Positions 28,950 through 38,008 of a stretch of 64,000 bases of DNA are shown in pieces; positions within the stretch are counted from its first letter, which is position 1, and every line of letters begins with the position of its first letter. The DNA comes from Pandoraea oxalativorans (GTDB taxonomy: Bacteria > Pseudomonadota > Gammaproteobacteria > Burkholderiales > Burkholderiaceae): positions 5,208,001 through 5,272,000 of the forward strand of contig NZ_CP011253.3 of assembly GCF_000972785.3 (NCBI RefSeq), in the 5' to 3' direction. The position numbers were made by a program, and so were the translations under genes. A model generated the notes under the pieces. It was not told the DNA's origin. It saw nothing but the letters and a program-made list of their open reading frames with translations, and ran no database searches.

Positions 28950-31900
28950 TCAGAACGTGTATTTCGCGCCGACGTTTACCAGCACGCCGCGCATGCCCCC
29001 CCGTGCCGAAGCTCTTCTGATACGACACACGGCCATACAGCGAGAAGCTCGCGCCCTGCACGCTGTTCACTCCCAGCGAGAACATCATCGAATCGCCGTA
29101 CTTGCCGGTCTGGAACATCGCGTCGCTGACCTGAACATTGGTGCCGCCGACGAACGCGTGGATGACGTCGAACCCGAAGTACGGCGTGATGCGCCCGGTG
29201 CTGACATCGAAAGGACGCGTGAGCCGCACGCCGAGGCGTCCGGTGAACTGGTTCTGTGAGCCGATGTTCACGGCCAGTCCGTCGGCATCGGTCACATTGT
29301 CGAAGCCGAGGTGCTGGCCGACGAACTGCAACTGCGGCTCCAGGTTCATGCCATACGCGAGCGCCAGCGGATAACCGGCTTCGATGGACGCCGCGTAGCT
29401 GTTGCCCCGCATCGGCGCGACATCGCCGCGCGCCTCGGTCGTCGTGCGCCCGTTGAACCACCCGACCGACGCGATGCCGTCCACGTACCAGCCCTGCTGG
29501 CTCTGATACGTCCCATAGCCATACAGACGATAGACGCTGGCGCGCGTGGTGCTCGGCCCGTCAATGGCAGTCGGCTCGTAATGCAGCCATCCCATCGAAC
29601 CCGCTGCACCGAAGCGCCACGTGCCGTTATCGGTGAAGTGCTTGAACAGATTGCCACCGATCTGAATCGCGCCGTAGTCGGCGTTCATGTCGTAGCCGAA
29701 CGCCTGAAAGCTCTGGTTGGAGCGGTACTTGAAGCTGCCGCCGTAGCCGCGCATGAACATCTCGCCCGGTCCACGGTCGCGGCCGAGAATCCGGTCGTCG
29801 CGCACTTCGCCCAGACGCCGGTGCAACGAATCGATGTCCGTCATCCCCGCTTGCAGGAAGGCGGCCGGTGCGCTCAGATAAGACGCCACCTGCGGCGCCA
29901 CCTCACGCCGCGCATCCGGTGGGATCGGCTCATCGACGCCGCCCCCGGGGTTGCCCGGCTCCTCCGGATCCACCTCCCCTCCGGGCGACACAAAGGCGCT
30001 CTGCAACCGGTAGTCCCAATAGCCCGCGCCAGTGCCGACGAGGTTCTGCGTCGGGTCGGCCGTCCCATGGGCCGATCCTGGACCGTAGGCATAGAGCCGG
30101 TATTCGTACGGCGAATTCGGTGCCACCACATAACCGCCCGCCAGTCTGAACGCGTTGAATGTCGAGGCGCCTGCCACCTGCACCAGCGAAATCCCTTCGT
30201 TGTTGTTGATCACCCCGGTGAGCGACGTCAGCGCGCCCGGGCTGCCCGTCGTCGGGTTGACGCGCAGCGTCGTCGTGCCGCTCGCGCTGCCCTGAATCAG
30301 CAGACGGTCGGTGTACTGATTCGACAGCGCGCCGCCTGCGTTCAGATACGTGTTGAGCGCGACCGTGCCGCTGCCGCCGGTGTAACCGTTGCCGACCGTC
30401 ACATTGCGATACGACCCCTGGCTGGTGGGTGCGGAGGTGAGCAACGCCGTCACCGGAAAATCGACCAGGCTGTTGGTATTGTTCAACTCGGTGACGTTGG
30501 ACGAACCCGTCACATGCCAGGCGCTGTTGTTACTCAGGTTGACGACCGACGTGCTGCTGCTGTCCGTGTAAATACGCCCCGTGATGGTCGAGTTGCTGGC
30601 GTCGAGATTGAGCGTCGCACCAAGCCCCGACCGGGCCGAGGCATTGATCGCCCCGCCGCCGCCGCTCAGCGTCGAGTTCACCAGGTTGACGTTGGCGATG
30701 CCGCCGTAGATCCACAACGCGACACCGCTGTCCGACGTCACGGTCGTGTCCTGCAAGGTCATGTTGTAGCCGCCCGCGCGCAGCGGGGCCGCGATGCCTG
30801 CGCGCGACACGGCGCTCAGCGCGGGCGACGGCAGATCGCTGCCGAGATCCGTCGGCGCAGCGGGGATCGGCGTGTCGATGGCGAACGACGGGGCCGGGTC
30901 GGACGACGCAAGCAACGGCGTCGTCGCGGGCAAGGGCGGCAGGCCCGGCGTCGGGGCCGACGTCAGAAGACCGCTAAGCGTTGGCGGCGCGTCGAACACG
31001 ATGGCCGCCGTGCCAGCGCCTGTGGCGCGTATCGTCGCGCCGGTCGCATTGACCATGCCGCCGTTCTGGATGCGCACGGCGTACGCGTTGGTCCCCGTCG
31101 TGGTGATCGACGTCCCCGCGCCGCTCGCGCTGCTGCGCAGCAGGTTGACGGTCCCCGCGTTGGCGTAGATACCATAGGTACTCGCCTTATCGGTCGTGAT
31201 GGTGCCACCGGCGAAGTTGGTCGTGCTGCCCGTCCACCCATAAATGCCGTAGGCCTGCGTGCCGTGCGTGGCAATGGCGAAGTCGGAGAGATTCACCGTC
31301 GCCGCGCCGCTGCCGGAAAGCAAACCGTAGGCCGTCTGTCCCTGCGTGGTGATCGACCCGCCGTTCAGCGTGGCCGTAGTGCTGCCGGAAATCCACATGC
31401 CGTAGGCGGAGGTGCCTTGCGTGTTCACCGCGACCTGCGATCCGGTGACGGTCGACGTGCCGTTCACGAGCAAGCCGTAGGTCGCGTTCTGCGTGGTCGA
31501 GAGACTCAACCGATTGAGGTTGCCGTTCGCCGTACCGATACGCACCGCGTGACTGCCCGCGCCGGTCGTGCTGACGGTCACGGTGCCGGGTGTGTTGGGG
31601 TCGGTGTTCGTGTTGAGCGTGCCGCCGGACTCCGCGTTCAGTCCGAGATTACCGGCCACCGCTGTCGTGATGGTCGAGTTGCCGTTGATCGTGGCGATGG
31701 AGCCGTTGTACACCTGCACACCGCCCGCGCCAGCACCAGCCCCCGTGCCGACGGCCCCCTTCGACGTCACGGTCGAGTTGGTGAGCGTGATGTTGCTGCC
31801 GCCCCAGGAACGCACGCCCCAGCTGTCCTGACCGTTCACGGTGATCGACGTGTCGCTCAGATCGATGGTCGACGATGCGCCATAGGGACGCATGCCGTCG

Positions 31901-32412
31901 GCTTTCAGGCCGGTGGTCACAATGGTCACGTTGGCACCGGTCAGCACCGAGTTGCCTTGCGACGATTCGGGCATGTAGACGCCGTGCACCTGTTCGCCGA
32001 CGCCGGTCAGCAACACGCCCGCCTGACTCGCGACGATATTGACGGTGCCGTTCGCGATGTAAAGCGCGTCGTTCGGCGCACCTAAGCGGTAGTCCGACGT
32101 CACCGACACGACCCCGGGGATACCGAGATTCGGATTGATCGTGACACTTGCGCCGCGAAACACCGAAATCCCGGCGCCGCCGAGATGGGTCGGATAAGGC
32201 GGGACGGGGTGAATCGTCACGCTCCCCTGAATCTCCCCGACCGGCACGACATTGCCGTCGTAAAACTGTTCGTACGTGAGCGTGGTGCCGGAGACGATTG
32301 TGGGTAGCGGATAGACCTGTGCGTGCGCGGCACCGGCGATCAGAAAAAGCAAAGACGCCGCCGTCGCAACGGGACGGCGGCGGGGCAAGCGTTCGTGCTC
32401 GGCGTGAGTCAC
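28950..32412 (-). CDS. pertactin-like autotransporter, frameshifted at barrel end
   Basis: A type V secreted surface protein of about 1153 residues in its repaired form. The GTG at 32412 follows GGAGGT and opens a signal peptide (RRRPVATAASLLFLIAGAAHA, cut before Gln32, residues partly listed). The passenger is a beta-helix with repeating YG-IxxxGx-TxNL units (for example TAYGLLSGSGAATVNLSDF and QAYGIYGWTGSTTNFAGG). A proline/glutamate linker near residue 830 precedes the beta-barrel (about 870-1153). In the barrel's last strand a run of seven G (28996-29002) shifts the frame; with six G it would end VNVGAKYTF and stop at 28950, the normal terminal phenylalanine. As read, the frame continues to 28228 with unrelated residues. 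Confidence 0.85.
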
Positions 32413-32465
32413 TCTACCTCCCGGGAATGGAGTCAAGCAGACACATCAGTAGCAATACGAAGCGT

Positions 32466-32500
32466 TTTACGTCAGGCAATCCGGTGGATGCTGACGTAAA
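32466..32500. promoter_or_regulatory. 10-bp inverted repeat upstream of the autotransporter
   Basis: TTTACGTCAG (32466-32475) and CTGACGTAAA (32491-32500) are perfect inverted arms with 15 bp between them, 54-88 bp upstream of the GTG start. Probably an operator or leader hairpin. Confidence 0.5.
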
Positions 32501-32557
32501 CACTAAACCAATCGCTTCGAAAACTACAGCACGCGCGCATGCCGATACGCCTAAATT

Positions 32558-32571
32558 TCAATGCGCATTGA
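32558..32571. promoter_or_regulatory. 14-bp perfect palindrome
   Basis: TCAATGCGCATTGA lies about 150 bp upstream of the autotransporter, at the edge of an AT-rich stretch (about 32571-32640) that stands out from the GC-rich surroundings. Candidate regulator site. Confidence 0.4.
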
Positions 32572-32683
32572 GAACTAACTATTTAAATCATCGAATCCGG
32601 TTTTCTTATCGTAATTTTAATTACCGAAATGTTGCTTTCTCGCGCATGTGATGGGCGCGACATCGTCATGCCCACGTCGTGAA

Positions 32684-33616
32684 TCACGTCTTCGCGGTCT
32701 CCATGATCCGTGCGTTCCACTGCGGCAGCCACTCAAGTAGAAACTGCGCGAACCCTTCCGCCGCTGGCGAAGGCGCGCGCGACACTGGCCGGTAGACACA
32801 CACCTGGCGAATCGTCTCGGGCGAGACGACACGACGCATCAGCAATCCGAACGGATGGGCGAGCGCCGCCACATAGCCGGGAGTCAGCGTCGCAGCCAAG
32901 CCCTGCGAGGCGACGCCGAGTGCCGTCGTCACGTTATCGACGACATCGATGGAAGCGATACGCGCGTCGGGCGGGGCAGACTGACGCATCTGCGCGACGC
33001 TGCGCTCGTGATCGCGCCCGGTGGCGACGAGCGGCGTGTCGCGCAGGTCGGTCCACCGCACGCGCTTGCGGCGCGCGAGCGGATGCTGCGGCGCGCACCA
33101 CAACACCCACGGGCTATCGAACGCGGGCGTACCGGCCACATGCGCCCCTGTCGCGCGATTCGGACCGATGGCAATGTCGAGATCGCCGTTGGCGACATGA
33201 TCGATGAGCGCATCGACGGGTGTGTCGACCACACGCACCACGACCTTCGGCCGCGAGGCAGCGTATTCGCGAATCGCCGCAGGCAACGCCATGCTGGCCA
33301 GCACCAGCGGTGCACCGACACGCACGATACCGGCCGCTCGGTTGCGCAAGTCGTCGGCCGTTTTCTCGGCCGCCTGCACATAACGCAGCACCGATTCGGC
33401 AGACGCCAGAAAGTCGCGCCCGGCGCTGGAGAGCGCGACGCGCCGCGTGGTGCGATCGAAGATGCGAAAGCCGAGCACCGACTCCAGCTCGGCGACCAAC
33501 TGACTGATGGCGGACGACGTGAGTCCCAGGCGATTACCTGCCTCGGCAAAGCTATGCAATTCGGCAATGGCCACCAGTGCTTCGAACTGGCGCAGCGTGA
33601 CACGGGTCAGGGGCAT
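32684..33616 (-). CDS. LysR-family transcriptional regulator
   Basis: The 310-residue protein has the N-terminal winged helix (TLRQFEALVAIAELHSFAEA, then GLTSSAISQLVAELESVLGF and RTTRRVALSSAGRDFL) and a C-terminal effector domain (from IVRVGAPLVLASMALPAAIR). It is divergent from the aromatic aminotransferase gene, the usual arrangement for a LysR regulator and its target. A 48-bp sequence in the shared promoter region recurs before hpaH, so I infer that this protein controls both units. The ligand is unknown, possibly an aromatic acid. Confidence 0.9.
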   Translation of the reverse strand: MPLTRVTLRQFEALVAIAELHSFAEAGNRLGLTSSAISQLVAELESVLGFRIFDRTTRRVALSSAGRDFLASAESVLRYVQAAEKTADDLRNRAAGIVRVGAPLVLASMALPAAIREYAASRPKVVVRVVDTPVDALIDHVANGDLDIAIGPNRATGAHVAGTPAFDSPWVLWCAPQHPLARRKRVRWTDLRDTPLVATGRDHERSVAQMRQSAPPDARIASIDVVDNVTTALGVASQGLAATLTPGYVAALAHPFGLLMRRVVSPETIRQVCVYRPVSRAPSPAAEGFAQFLLEWLPQWNARIMETAKT

Positions 33617-33623
33617 GGCGTTT

Positions 33624-33671
33624 CGATTATCAAGTTTCGCTTACGAATGGACCAGAATCGATTGATTGTTC
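33624..33671. promoter_or_regulatory. shared regulatory region, site 1
   Basis: This 48-bp stretch between the LysR gene and the aminotransferase gene matches 43146-43193 (reverse strand) at 39 of 48 positions without gaps, including an identical AATCGATTGATTGTTC at its 3' end. In both places the sequence points towards the regulated gene. A further CAATCGATTTT in opposite orientation lies at 33691-33701. Confidence 0.75.
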
Positions 33672-33744
33672 CGTAAAGGGGCGTCGCCCACAATCGATTT
33701 TCAAAATTCCCCCGTGAACCGACGATCGAGACGGAGCGAGCCTG

Positions 33745-34944
33745 ATGTTTTCCCATGTCGACGCCTACCCTGGCGACCCCATCCTCAGCCTGAACGAAGC
33801 CTTCGGTCAGGATCCCCGCCAGCACAAGGTCAACCTGTCCATCGGCATCTACTTCGACGACGACGGCCGTCTGCCGGTCATGCAGGCCGTGCGTGACGCC
33901 GAGTCCGCCGTTCTCGCCGACATCGGTCCGCGTCCCTATCTGCCGATGGCGGGCACCCCGACGTACCGAGACGCCGTACAGGCTCTCGTCTTCGGCGAGC
34001 AGAACGCCGCACGGCGCGAGCAGCGCATCGCCACCTTGCAGACGCTGGGCGGCGGCGGCGCATTGCGCGTCGGGGCCGATTTCCTGAAGCGCTACTTCCC
34101 CGAGAGCACCCTCTGGATCAGCGATCCGAGCTGGGACAACCATCGCGTGGTGTTCGAGAGCGCCGGATTCCCGGTGCAGTCGTACCCCTATTACGACGAC
34201 GCCACCGGCGGACTGCGCTTCGACGCCATGATGGACAAGCTGTCCTCGCTGCCGCCCAAGAGCATCGTGCTGCTGCATGCGTGCTGTCACAACCCGACCG
34301 GCGTCGACCTCTCGCAATCGCATTGGGAAGTGCTCGTGCCGGTGTTGCGCGAGCGTGGGCTGATCGCGTTCGTCGACATGGCGTATCAGGGCTTCGGCGA
34401 CGGGCTCGACGCCGACGCTTTCGCGGTTCGCGCACTCACCGACGCAGGCGTGCCGACGGTCGTCGCCAACTCCTTCTCGAAGAACTTCTCGCTGTATGGC
34501 GAGCGCTGCGGCGCGCTGTCGGTGGTCTGCGCCACGGCGGACGAAGCGTCGCGCGTGTTCGGTCAACTGATGGGCACCGTGCGTGCGAACTACAGCAATC
34601 CGCCGACGCACGGTGCGCGACTCGTTGCGCAGGTGCTGACGACGCCGTCGCTGCGCAGCGCGTGGCAGACCGAACTCGACGGCATGCGCACGCGCATTGC
34701 GTCGATGCGCGAACAGATTCACGCGCGTCTCGCGCCGCACGTGAGCGGCGAGAAGCTGTCGCGTTACATCGCGCAGCGCGGCATGTTCACGTACACGGGC
34801 CTGTCGGCCGCGCAGGCGGACGCGCTGCGCGAGACGCACGGTGTCTATGTGCTGCGCTCGGGACGCATGTGCGTCGCGGGCCTGAACACGCGCAACGTCG
34901 ACACCGTTGCGCACGCCATTGCCCAGGTGCTCACGCAGCGCTGA
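33745..34944 (+). CDS. aromatic amino acid aminotransferase (TyrB/AspC type)
   Basis: A class I PLP aminotransferase of 399 residues. Visible features are KVNLSIGIYFDDDGRLPVMQ near the start, HACCHNPTGVDLSQ (Asn-Pro-Thr-Gly), AFVDMAYQGFGDGLD (Asp-Tyr contact to PLP), and SFSKNFSLYGERCG, which carries the Schiff-base lysine. The RSGRMCVAGLN segment has the substrate-carboxylate arginine. Closest in type to tyrosine/aromatic aminotransferases that convert Tyr, Phe or Asp to 2-oxo acids. The preceding site 1 and the following transporter suggest it feeds an aromatic amino acid into the hpa-like pathway. Confidence 0.85.
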   Translation: MFSHVDAYPGDPILSLNEAFGQDPRQHKVNLSIGIYFDDDGRLPVMQAVRDAESAVLADIGPRPYLPMAGTPTYRDAVQALVFGEQNAARREQRIATLQTLGGGGALRVGADFLKRYFPESTLWISDPSWDNHRVVFESAGFPVQSYPYYDDATGGLRFDAMMDKLSSLPPKSIVLLHACCHNPTGVDLSQSHWEVLVPVLRERGLIAFVDMAYQGFGDGLDADAFAVRALTDAGVPTVVANSFSKNFSLYGERCGALSVVCATADEASRVFGQLMGTVRANYSNPPTHGARLVAQVLTTPSLRSAWQTELDGMRTRIASMREQIHARLAPHVSGEKLSRYIAQRGMFTYTGLSAAQADALRETHGVYVLRSGRMCVAGLNTRNVDTVAHAIAQVLTQR

Positions 34945-35024
34945 CCGGACATGGCACGGCGCGCATGCTCGCCGCAAAACGCTCAAAAGCATGCTCAACA
35001 CATAAAACAACGAATGGAGACTTC

Positions 35025-36311
35025 ATGAACACTGCAACGGCTGCCGGTGCCCATATTCGCGGGCACTCGACTTCACACACCTGGCGCGCGGTGATATCGG
35101 CGTCGATCGGTAACGCACTCGAATGGTTCGATCTGGTCGTTTACGGCTTTTTCGCCGTCACGATTTCGAAGCTGTTCTTCCCCACGCACGACGACACGAC
35201 CTCGCTGCTACTCACGCTCGGCACGTTCGGCGTGTCGTTCTTCATGCGGCCGCTGGGCGCGATTGTGATCGGCGTCTATGCGGATCGACGGGGACGTCGT
35301 GAAGCGCTGACGCTCACGATCTTGCTGATGATGGCGGGCACGGCGATCATCGCGTTCATGCCGACGTACGAGACCATCGGCTTGCTCGCACCGGCGGGCA
35401 TTGTGCTGGCACGCATGATTCAGGGCTTCTCGGCGGGCGGCGAGTTCGGCAGCGCCACGGCGTTCCTCGCCGAGCACGCACCGCAACGGCGCGGCTTCTT
35501 CGCGAGCTTTCAGGTCGCGAGTCAGGGGCTGACGACACTGCTTGCGGCCGGTTTCGGTGCGGTGCTCACGAGTACGTTGTCGCCGGATCAGATGCAGAGC
35601 TGGGGCTGGCGCGTGCCGTTCCTGTTCGGCCTGCTGATCGGCCCGGTGGCGTATTACATTCGCCGTCACGTGAGCGAGACGCCGGAGTTTCTGGAAGCCG
35701 AGCCGACGCAAACGCCGCTGCGCGACACGCTGAGTCATCAGAAGATGCGCCTGTTGCTCGCGGTCGGTGCCGTGGTCGTTGCCACCGTCTCGACGTATCT
35801 GGTGCTGTACATGCCGACGTATGCGATCAAGCAGTTGGGGTTGCCGGCGTCGGTCGCGTTCGCGGCGACGGTCGCAACGGGGATCGTGCAGATGTTCCTC
35901 TCGCCGATTGTCGGGGCGTGGTCGGACCGTGTGGGACGCGCCAGGCCGATGATGATCGCCGCCGCGCTTCTTCTGGTGACGATCTGGCCGATGTTCTGGC
36001 TGCTGTCGACGCATCCGAGCTTCGGCGTGATGCTGGCCTTGCAGACGGTCTTGGGCGTATTGATGACGATGTACTTCGCACCGCTCCCGGCGCTGGCCTC
36101 GGAGATCTTCCCGGTGAAGACGCGCACGACGGGCCTGTCGCTGTCGTACAACCTGTCGGTGACGTTCTTCGGCGGCTTCGCCCCGTTCATTCTGACCTGG
36201 CTGATCACCGCGACGGGCAGCAAACTCGCGCCGAGCTTCTACATGATGGCCGCTGCCGCCGTGGGGCTGATAGCGCTGAGTCAGGTGTATCGCCACACGG
36301 GCGTGCGCTGA
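35025..36311 (+). CDS. MFS transporter, metabolite:H+ symporter (MHS) family
   Basis: The 428-residue protein has twelve predicted membrane helices. The segment SIGNALEWFDLVVYGFFAV and the loop GVYADRRGRREALTLTILLM (cytoplasmic loop 2-3 motif) are typical of the MHS family, which includes transporters for shikimate, citrate, proline/betaine and aromatic acids. I start at MNTATAAGAHIRGHSTSHTW, with GGAG before the ATG; the frame is open far upstream inside the aminotransferase gene, which is a shadow. It lies 80 bp after the aminotransferase gene and probably imports the substrate of the pathway. Confidence 0.88.
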   Translation: MNTATAAGAHIRGHSTSHTWRAVISASIGNALEWFDLVVYGFFAVTISKLFFPTHDDTTSLLLTLGTFGVSFFMRPLGAIVIGVYADRRGRREALTLTILLMMAGTAIIAFMPTYETIGLLAPAGIVLARMIQGFSAGGEFGSATAFLAEHAPQRRGFFASFQVASQGLTTLLAAGFGAVLTSTLSPDQMQSWGWRVPFLFGLLIGPVAYYIRRHVSETPEFLEAEPTQTPLRDTLSHQKMRLLLAVGAVVVATVSTYLVLYMPTYAIKQLGLPASVAFAATVATGIVQMFLSPIVGAWSDRVGRARPMMIAAALLLVTIWPMFWLLSTHPSFGVMLALQTVLGVLMTMYFAPLPALASEIFPVKTRTTGLSLSYNLSVTFFGGFAPFILTWLITATGSKLAPSFYMMAAAAVGLIALSQVYRHTGVR

Positions 36312-36340
36312 GCTTGAATGACGGATGAGATAGGAAAAGC

Positions 36341-36383
36341 TGAAGCACCTCAGAAGGCGCTCAAAGCGCTTTGAGGTGCTTCA
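36341..36383. terminator. large hairpin between the MHS gene and hepT
   Basis: Arms TGAAGCACCTCA (36341-36352) and TGAGGTGCTTCA (36372-36383) are perfect over 12 bp, with a further AGGCGCT/AGCGCTT step inside. It overlaps the last codons of hepT. On the minus strand it is followed by GCTTTTCC, on the plus strand by no T-run; it may stop both convergent transcripts. Confidence 0.5.
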
Positions 36384-36699
36384 GTAGATCGGGTAGGGCA
36401 ATCTGAATGGTGTCCCAAACGACATCGAGGTTGATGTCGAAATACCCGTGAGCAATGCGATTACGCATACCACGCATGGCACGCCACGGAATATCGGGAT
36501 GCGACTGCGCGAAGTCACCGTGCTGGTCCATCACCTTGGTCGCGGCTTCGCCGATGATAATCAGACTCATCACAACCGCCTGCTGCGTGCGCTTGTCGCC
36601 AACGAAATCCTCTTTTGACAGACCATCGACAAAATCACATGCGTCGGTCGCCGCCTGACGCATGTGATCGAGATAGTCCGGCAACCTCGTCTGAATCAT
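36361..36699 (-). CDS. hepT: HepT-like ribonuclease toxin (DUF86)
   Basis: A 112-residue all-helical HEPN protein. The catalytic RX4HXY motif is intact as RNRIAHGY (Arg79, His84, Tyr86). HepT toxins cut RNA and are silenced when the partner MntA adds AMP to the motif tyrosine (known for the Shewanella pair). Its ATG overlaps the mntA stop by four bases. It converges on the MHS gene. Both proteins appear complete, so the pair may be active; DUF86 proteins without toxicity also exist. Confidence 0.88.
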   Translation of the reverse strand: MIQTRLPDYLDHMRQAATDACDFVDGLSKEDFVGDKRTQQAVVMSLIIIGEAATKVMDQHGDFAQSHPDIPWRAMRGMRNRIAHGYFDINLDVVWDTIQIALPDLLKHLKAL

Positions 36700-36986
36700 A
36701 CCGGGCGGGCCTCAGCCAAGACCGACTCCCTGAATTGGGCCGGTAGATCCAGCGGCGTCAGCACATCCACATGAATGCCCAGCATCGACTCCAGTTCGTC
36801 CTGCAAACCGCCGAGATCGAACAGTGTGGTGCCTGGCAAGGCATCGACGAGAATATCGAGATCGCTGCCGTCACGATCCGTGCCGTGCAGCACGGACCCG
36901 AACACCCGCGGATTCGACGTGCGATGACGCCGCGCAGCTTCACGAACAGCGGTGCAATGACGTTTCAACAGAATGGACGGTCGCAT
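36696..36986 (-). CDS. mntA: MntA-type nucleotidyltransferase antitoxin
   Basis: A 96-residue minimal nucleotidyltransferase. The GSX10DXD motif is present as FGSVLHGTDRDGSDLDILVD (Gly30-Ser31, Asp42, Asp44), so it should bind ATP and metal. It precedes and overlaps hepT, the standard MntA-HepT order, in which it AMPylates the toxin. It lies 28 bp downstream of the stop of the ketopantoate-reductase-like gene and may share the hpa transcript or have its own promoter. Confidence 0.88.
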   Translation of the reverse strand: MRPSILLKRHCTAVREAARRHRTSNPRVFGSVLHGTDRDGSDLDILVDALPGTTLFDLGGLQDELESMLGIHVDVLTPLDLPAQFRESVLAEARPV

Positions 36987-37014
36987 GGCTCACCTCGCTT
37001 ACCTACGATATCCG

Positions 37015-38004
37015 TCAATATAACCCATGCACCCGACCGAACAATCGCGTCAGGCCCAGCAGCGCATCGATGTTCGGGGTCGGAACGCTCACGCGTTGAC
37101 CGATCTCGCGCACCACGCCGACCAGCGCGTCGAGCTCGATGGGGCGATTGGCTTCCACGTCCTGCAACATCGACGTCTTGAACGCCCCCAGCTTTGCCGT
37201 CACCTGATGCCGGTCTTCCGGCGACTGGTCGATGGCGCATCCGATCTTCGCACCGATGGCCGCCGCCTCACGCATCGCGGCCGAGCAGAAATCGCGCACC
37301 AGCGGGTCGTCGAGCAACCGGTCGATGGTGGCGCCCGTGATCGCCGACACCGGGTTCATCGCCAGATTGCCCCAGAGCTTGTACCAGATATCCAGACGCA
37401 CGTTCTCCGATGCTTTCGCCTCGAAGCCTGCACGCTCGAGCAACGCCGCCAGACGCTGCACGCGCTCGCTCGCACCGCCCCCCGGCTCGCCGATGATCAG
37501 CCCACGCCCCATCTTGTGATCGACCAGCCCCGGTTCCGGCGTCGAAGCACTCGCGTGCACCACGCAACCGATGACGTTCGCCAGCGGAATGGCCGCACCG
37601 ATCGCACCCATCGGATCGATGCTCGTCAGCGTTGCCGCGCCCCCGTCGAACCCCGGCACGCCCTGACAGAACCACCACGGCACGCCGTTCATGGCCGGTA
37701 ATACCAGCGTTTGCGGACCCGGCAATGGCACCACCGACGCCGCCACCTGCGCCAGCGCCGGCCCCTTCACCGCGATCACGACCAGATCCTGCTCGCCAAG
37801 CTTCGCAGCGTCTTCCAACGGATGCGCCGCCGCCACCGGACCGGTCGCCAGCGTCTCCCCCTGCTTGACCCGCCAGCCCCGCTCGCGCAGTGCGGCCAGC
37901 GTCGCGCCACGCGCCAGCGCGCTGACCTGCGCTTCGCCTGTCGCCGCAAGTCGTTGCCCGATCAGTCCACCGATGGCGCCCGCGCCAATGATCGTCACCT
38001 TCAT
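37015..38004 (-). CDS. ketopantoate reductase-like (ApbA/PanE) dehydrogenase
   Basis: The 329-residue protein starts MKVTIIGAGAIGGLIGQRLA (NAD(P)-binding GxGxxG), and contains the family's LDIWYKLWGNLAMNPVSAIT with the catalytic lysine, and RPIELDALVGVVREIGQRV near the end. PanE reduces 2-dehydropantoate, but here it is the last gene of a ring-cleavage operon, four bases after the FAH-family gene, so I infer it reduces another 2-oxo acid of that route. The start is set by a CCGGAG site; 49 codons upstream in frame are a shadow. Confidence 0.85.
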   Translation of the reverse strand: MKVTIIGAGAIGGLIGQRLAATGEAQVSALARGATLAALRERGWRVKQGETLATGPVAAAHPLEDAAKLGEQDLVVIAVKGPALAQVAASVVPLPGPQTLVLPAMNGVPWWFCQGVPGFDGGAATLTSIDPMGAIGAAIPLANVIGCVVHASASTPEPGLVDHKMGRGLIIGEPGGGASERVQRLAALLERAGFEAKASENVRLDIWYKLWGNLAMNPVSAITGATIDRLLDDPLVRDFCSAAMREAAAIGAKIGCAIDQSPEDRHQVTAKLGAFKTSMLQDVEANRPIELDALVGVVREIGQRVSVPTPNIDALLGLTRLFGRVHGLY

Positions 38005-38008
38005 CCGT

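Noticed and set aside
29311..32085. Plus-strand open frame of 924 codons, Arg-rich
   Set aside because: Antisense shadow of the autotransporter passenger.
34281..35024. Long N-terminal extension of the MHS transporter
   Set aside because: It lies inside the aminotransferase gene in another frame; the ATG at 35025 has a good ribosome site and matches the transporter N-terminus.
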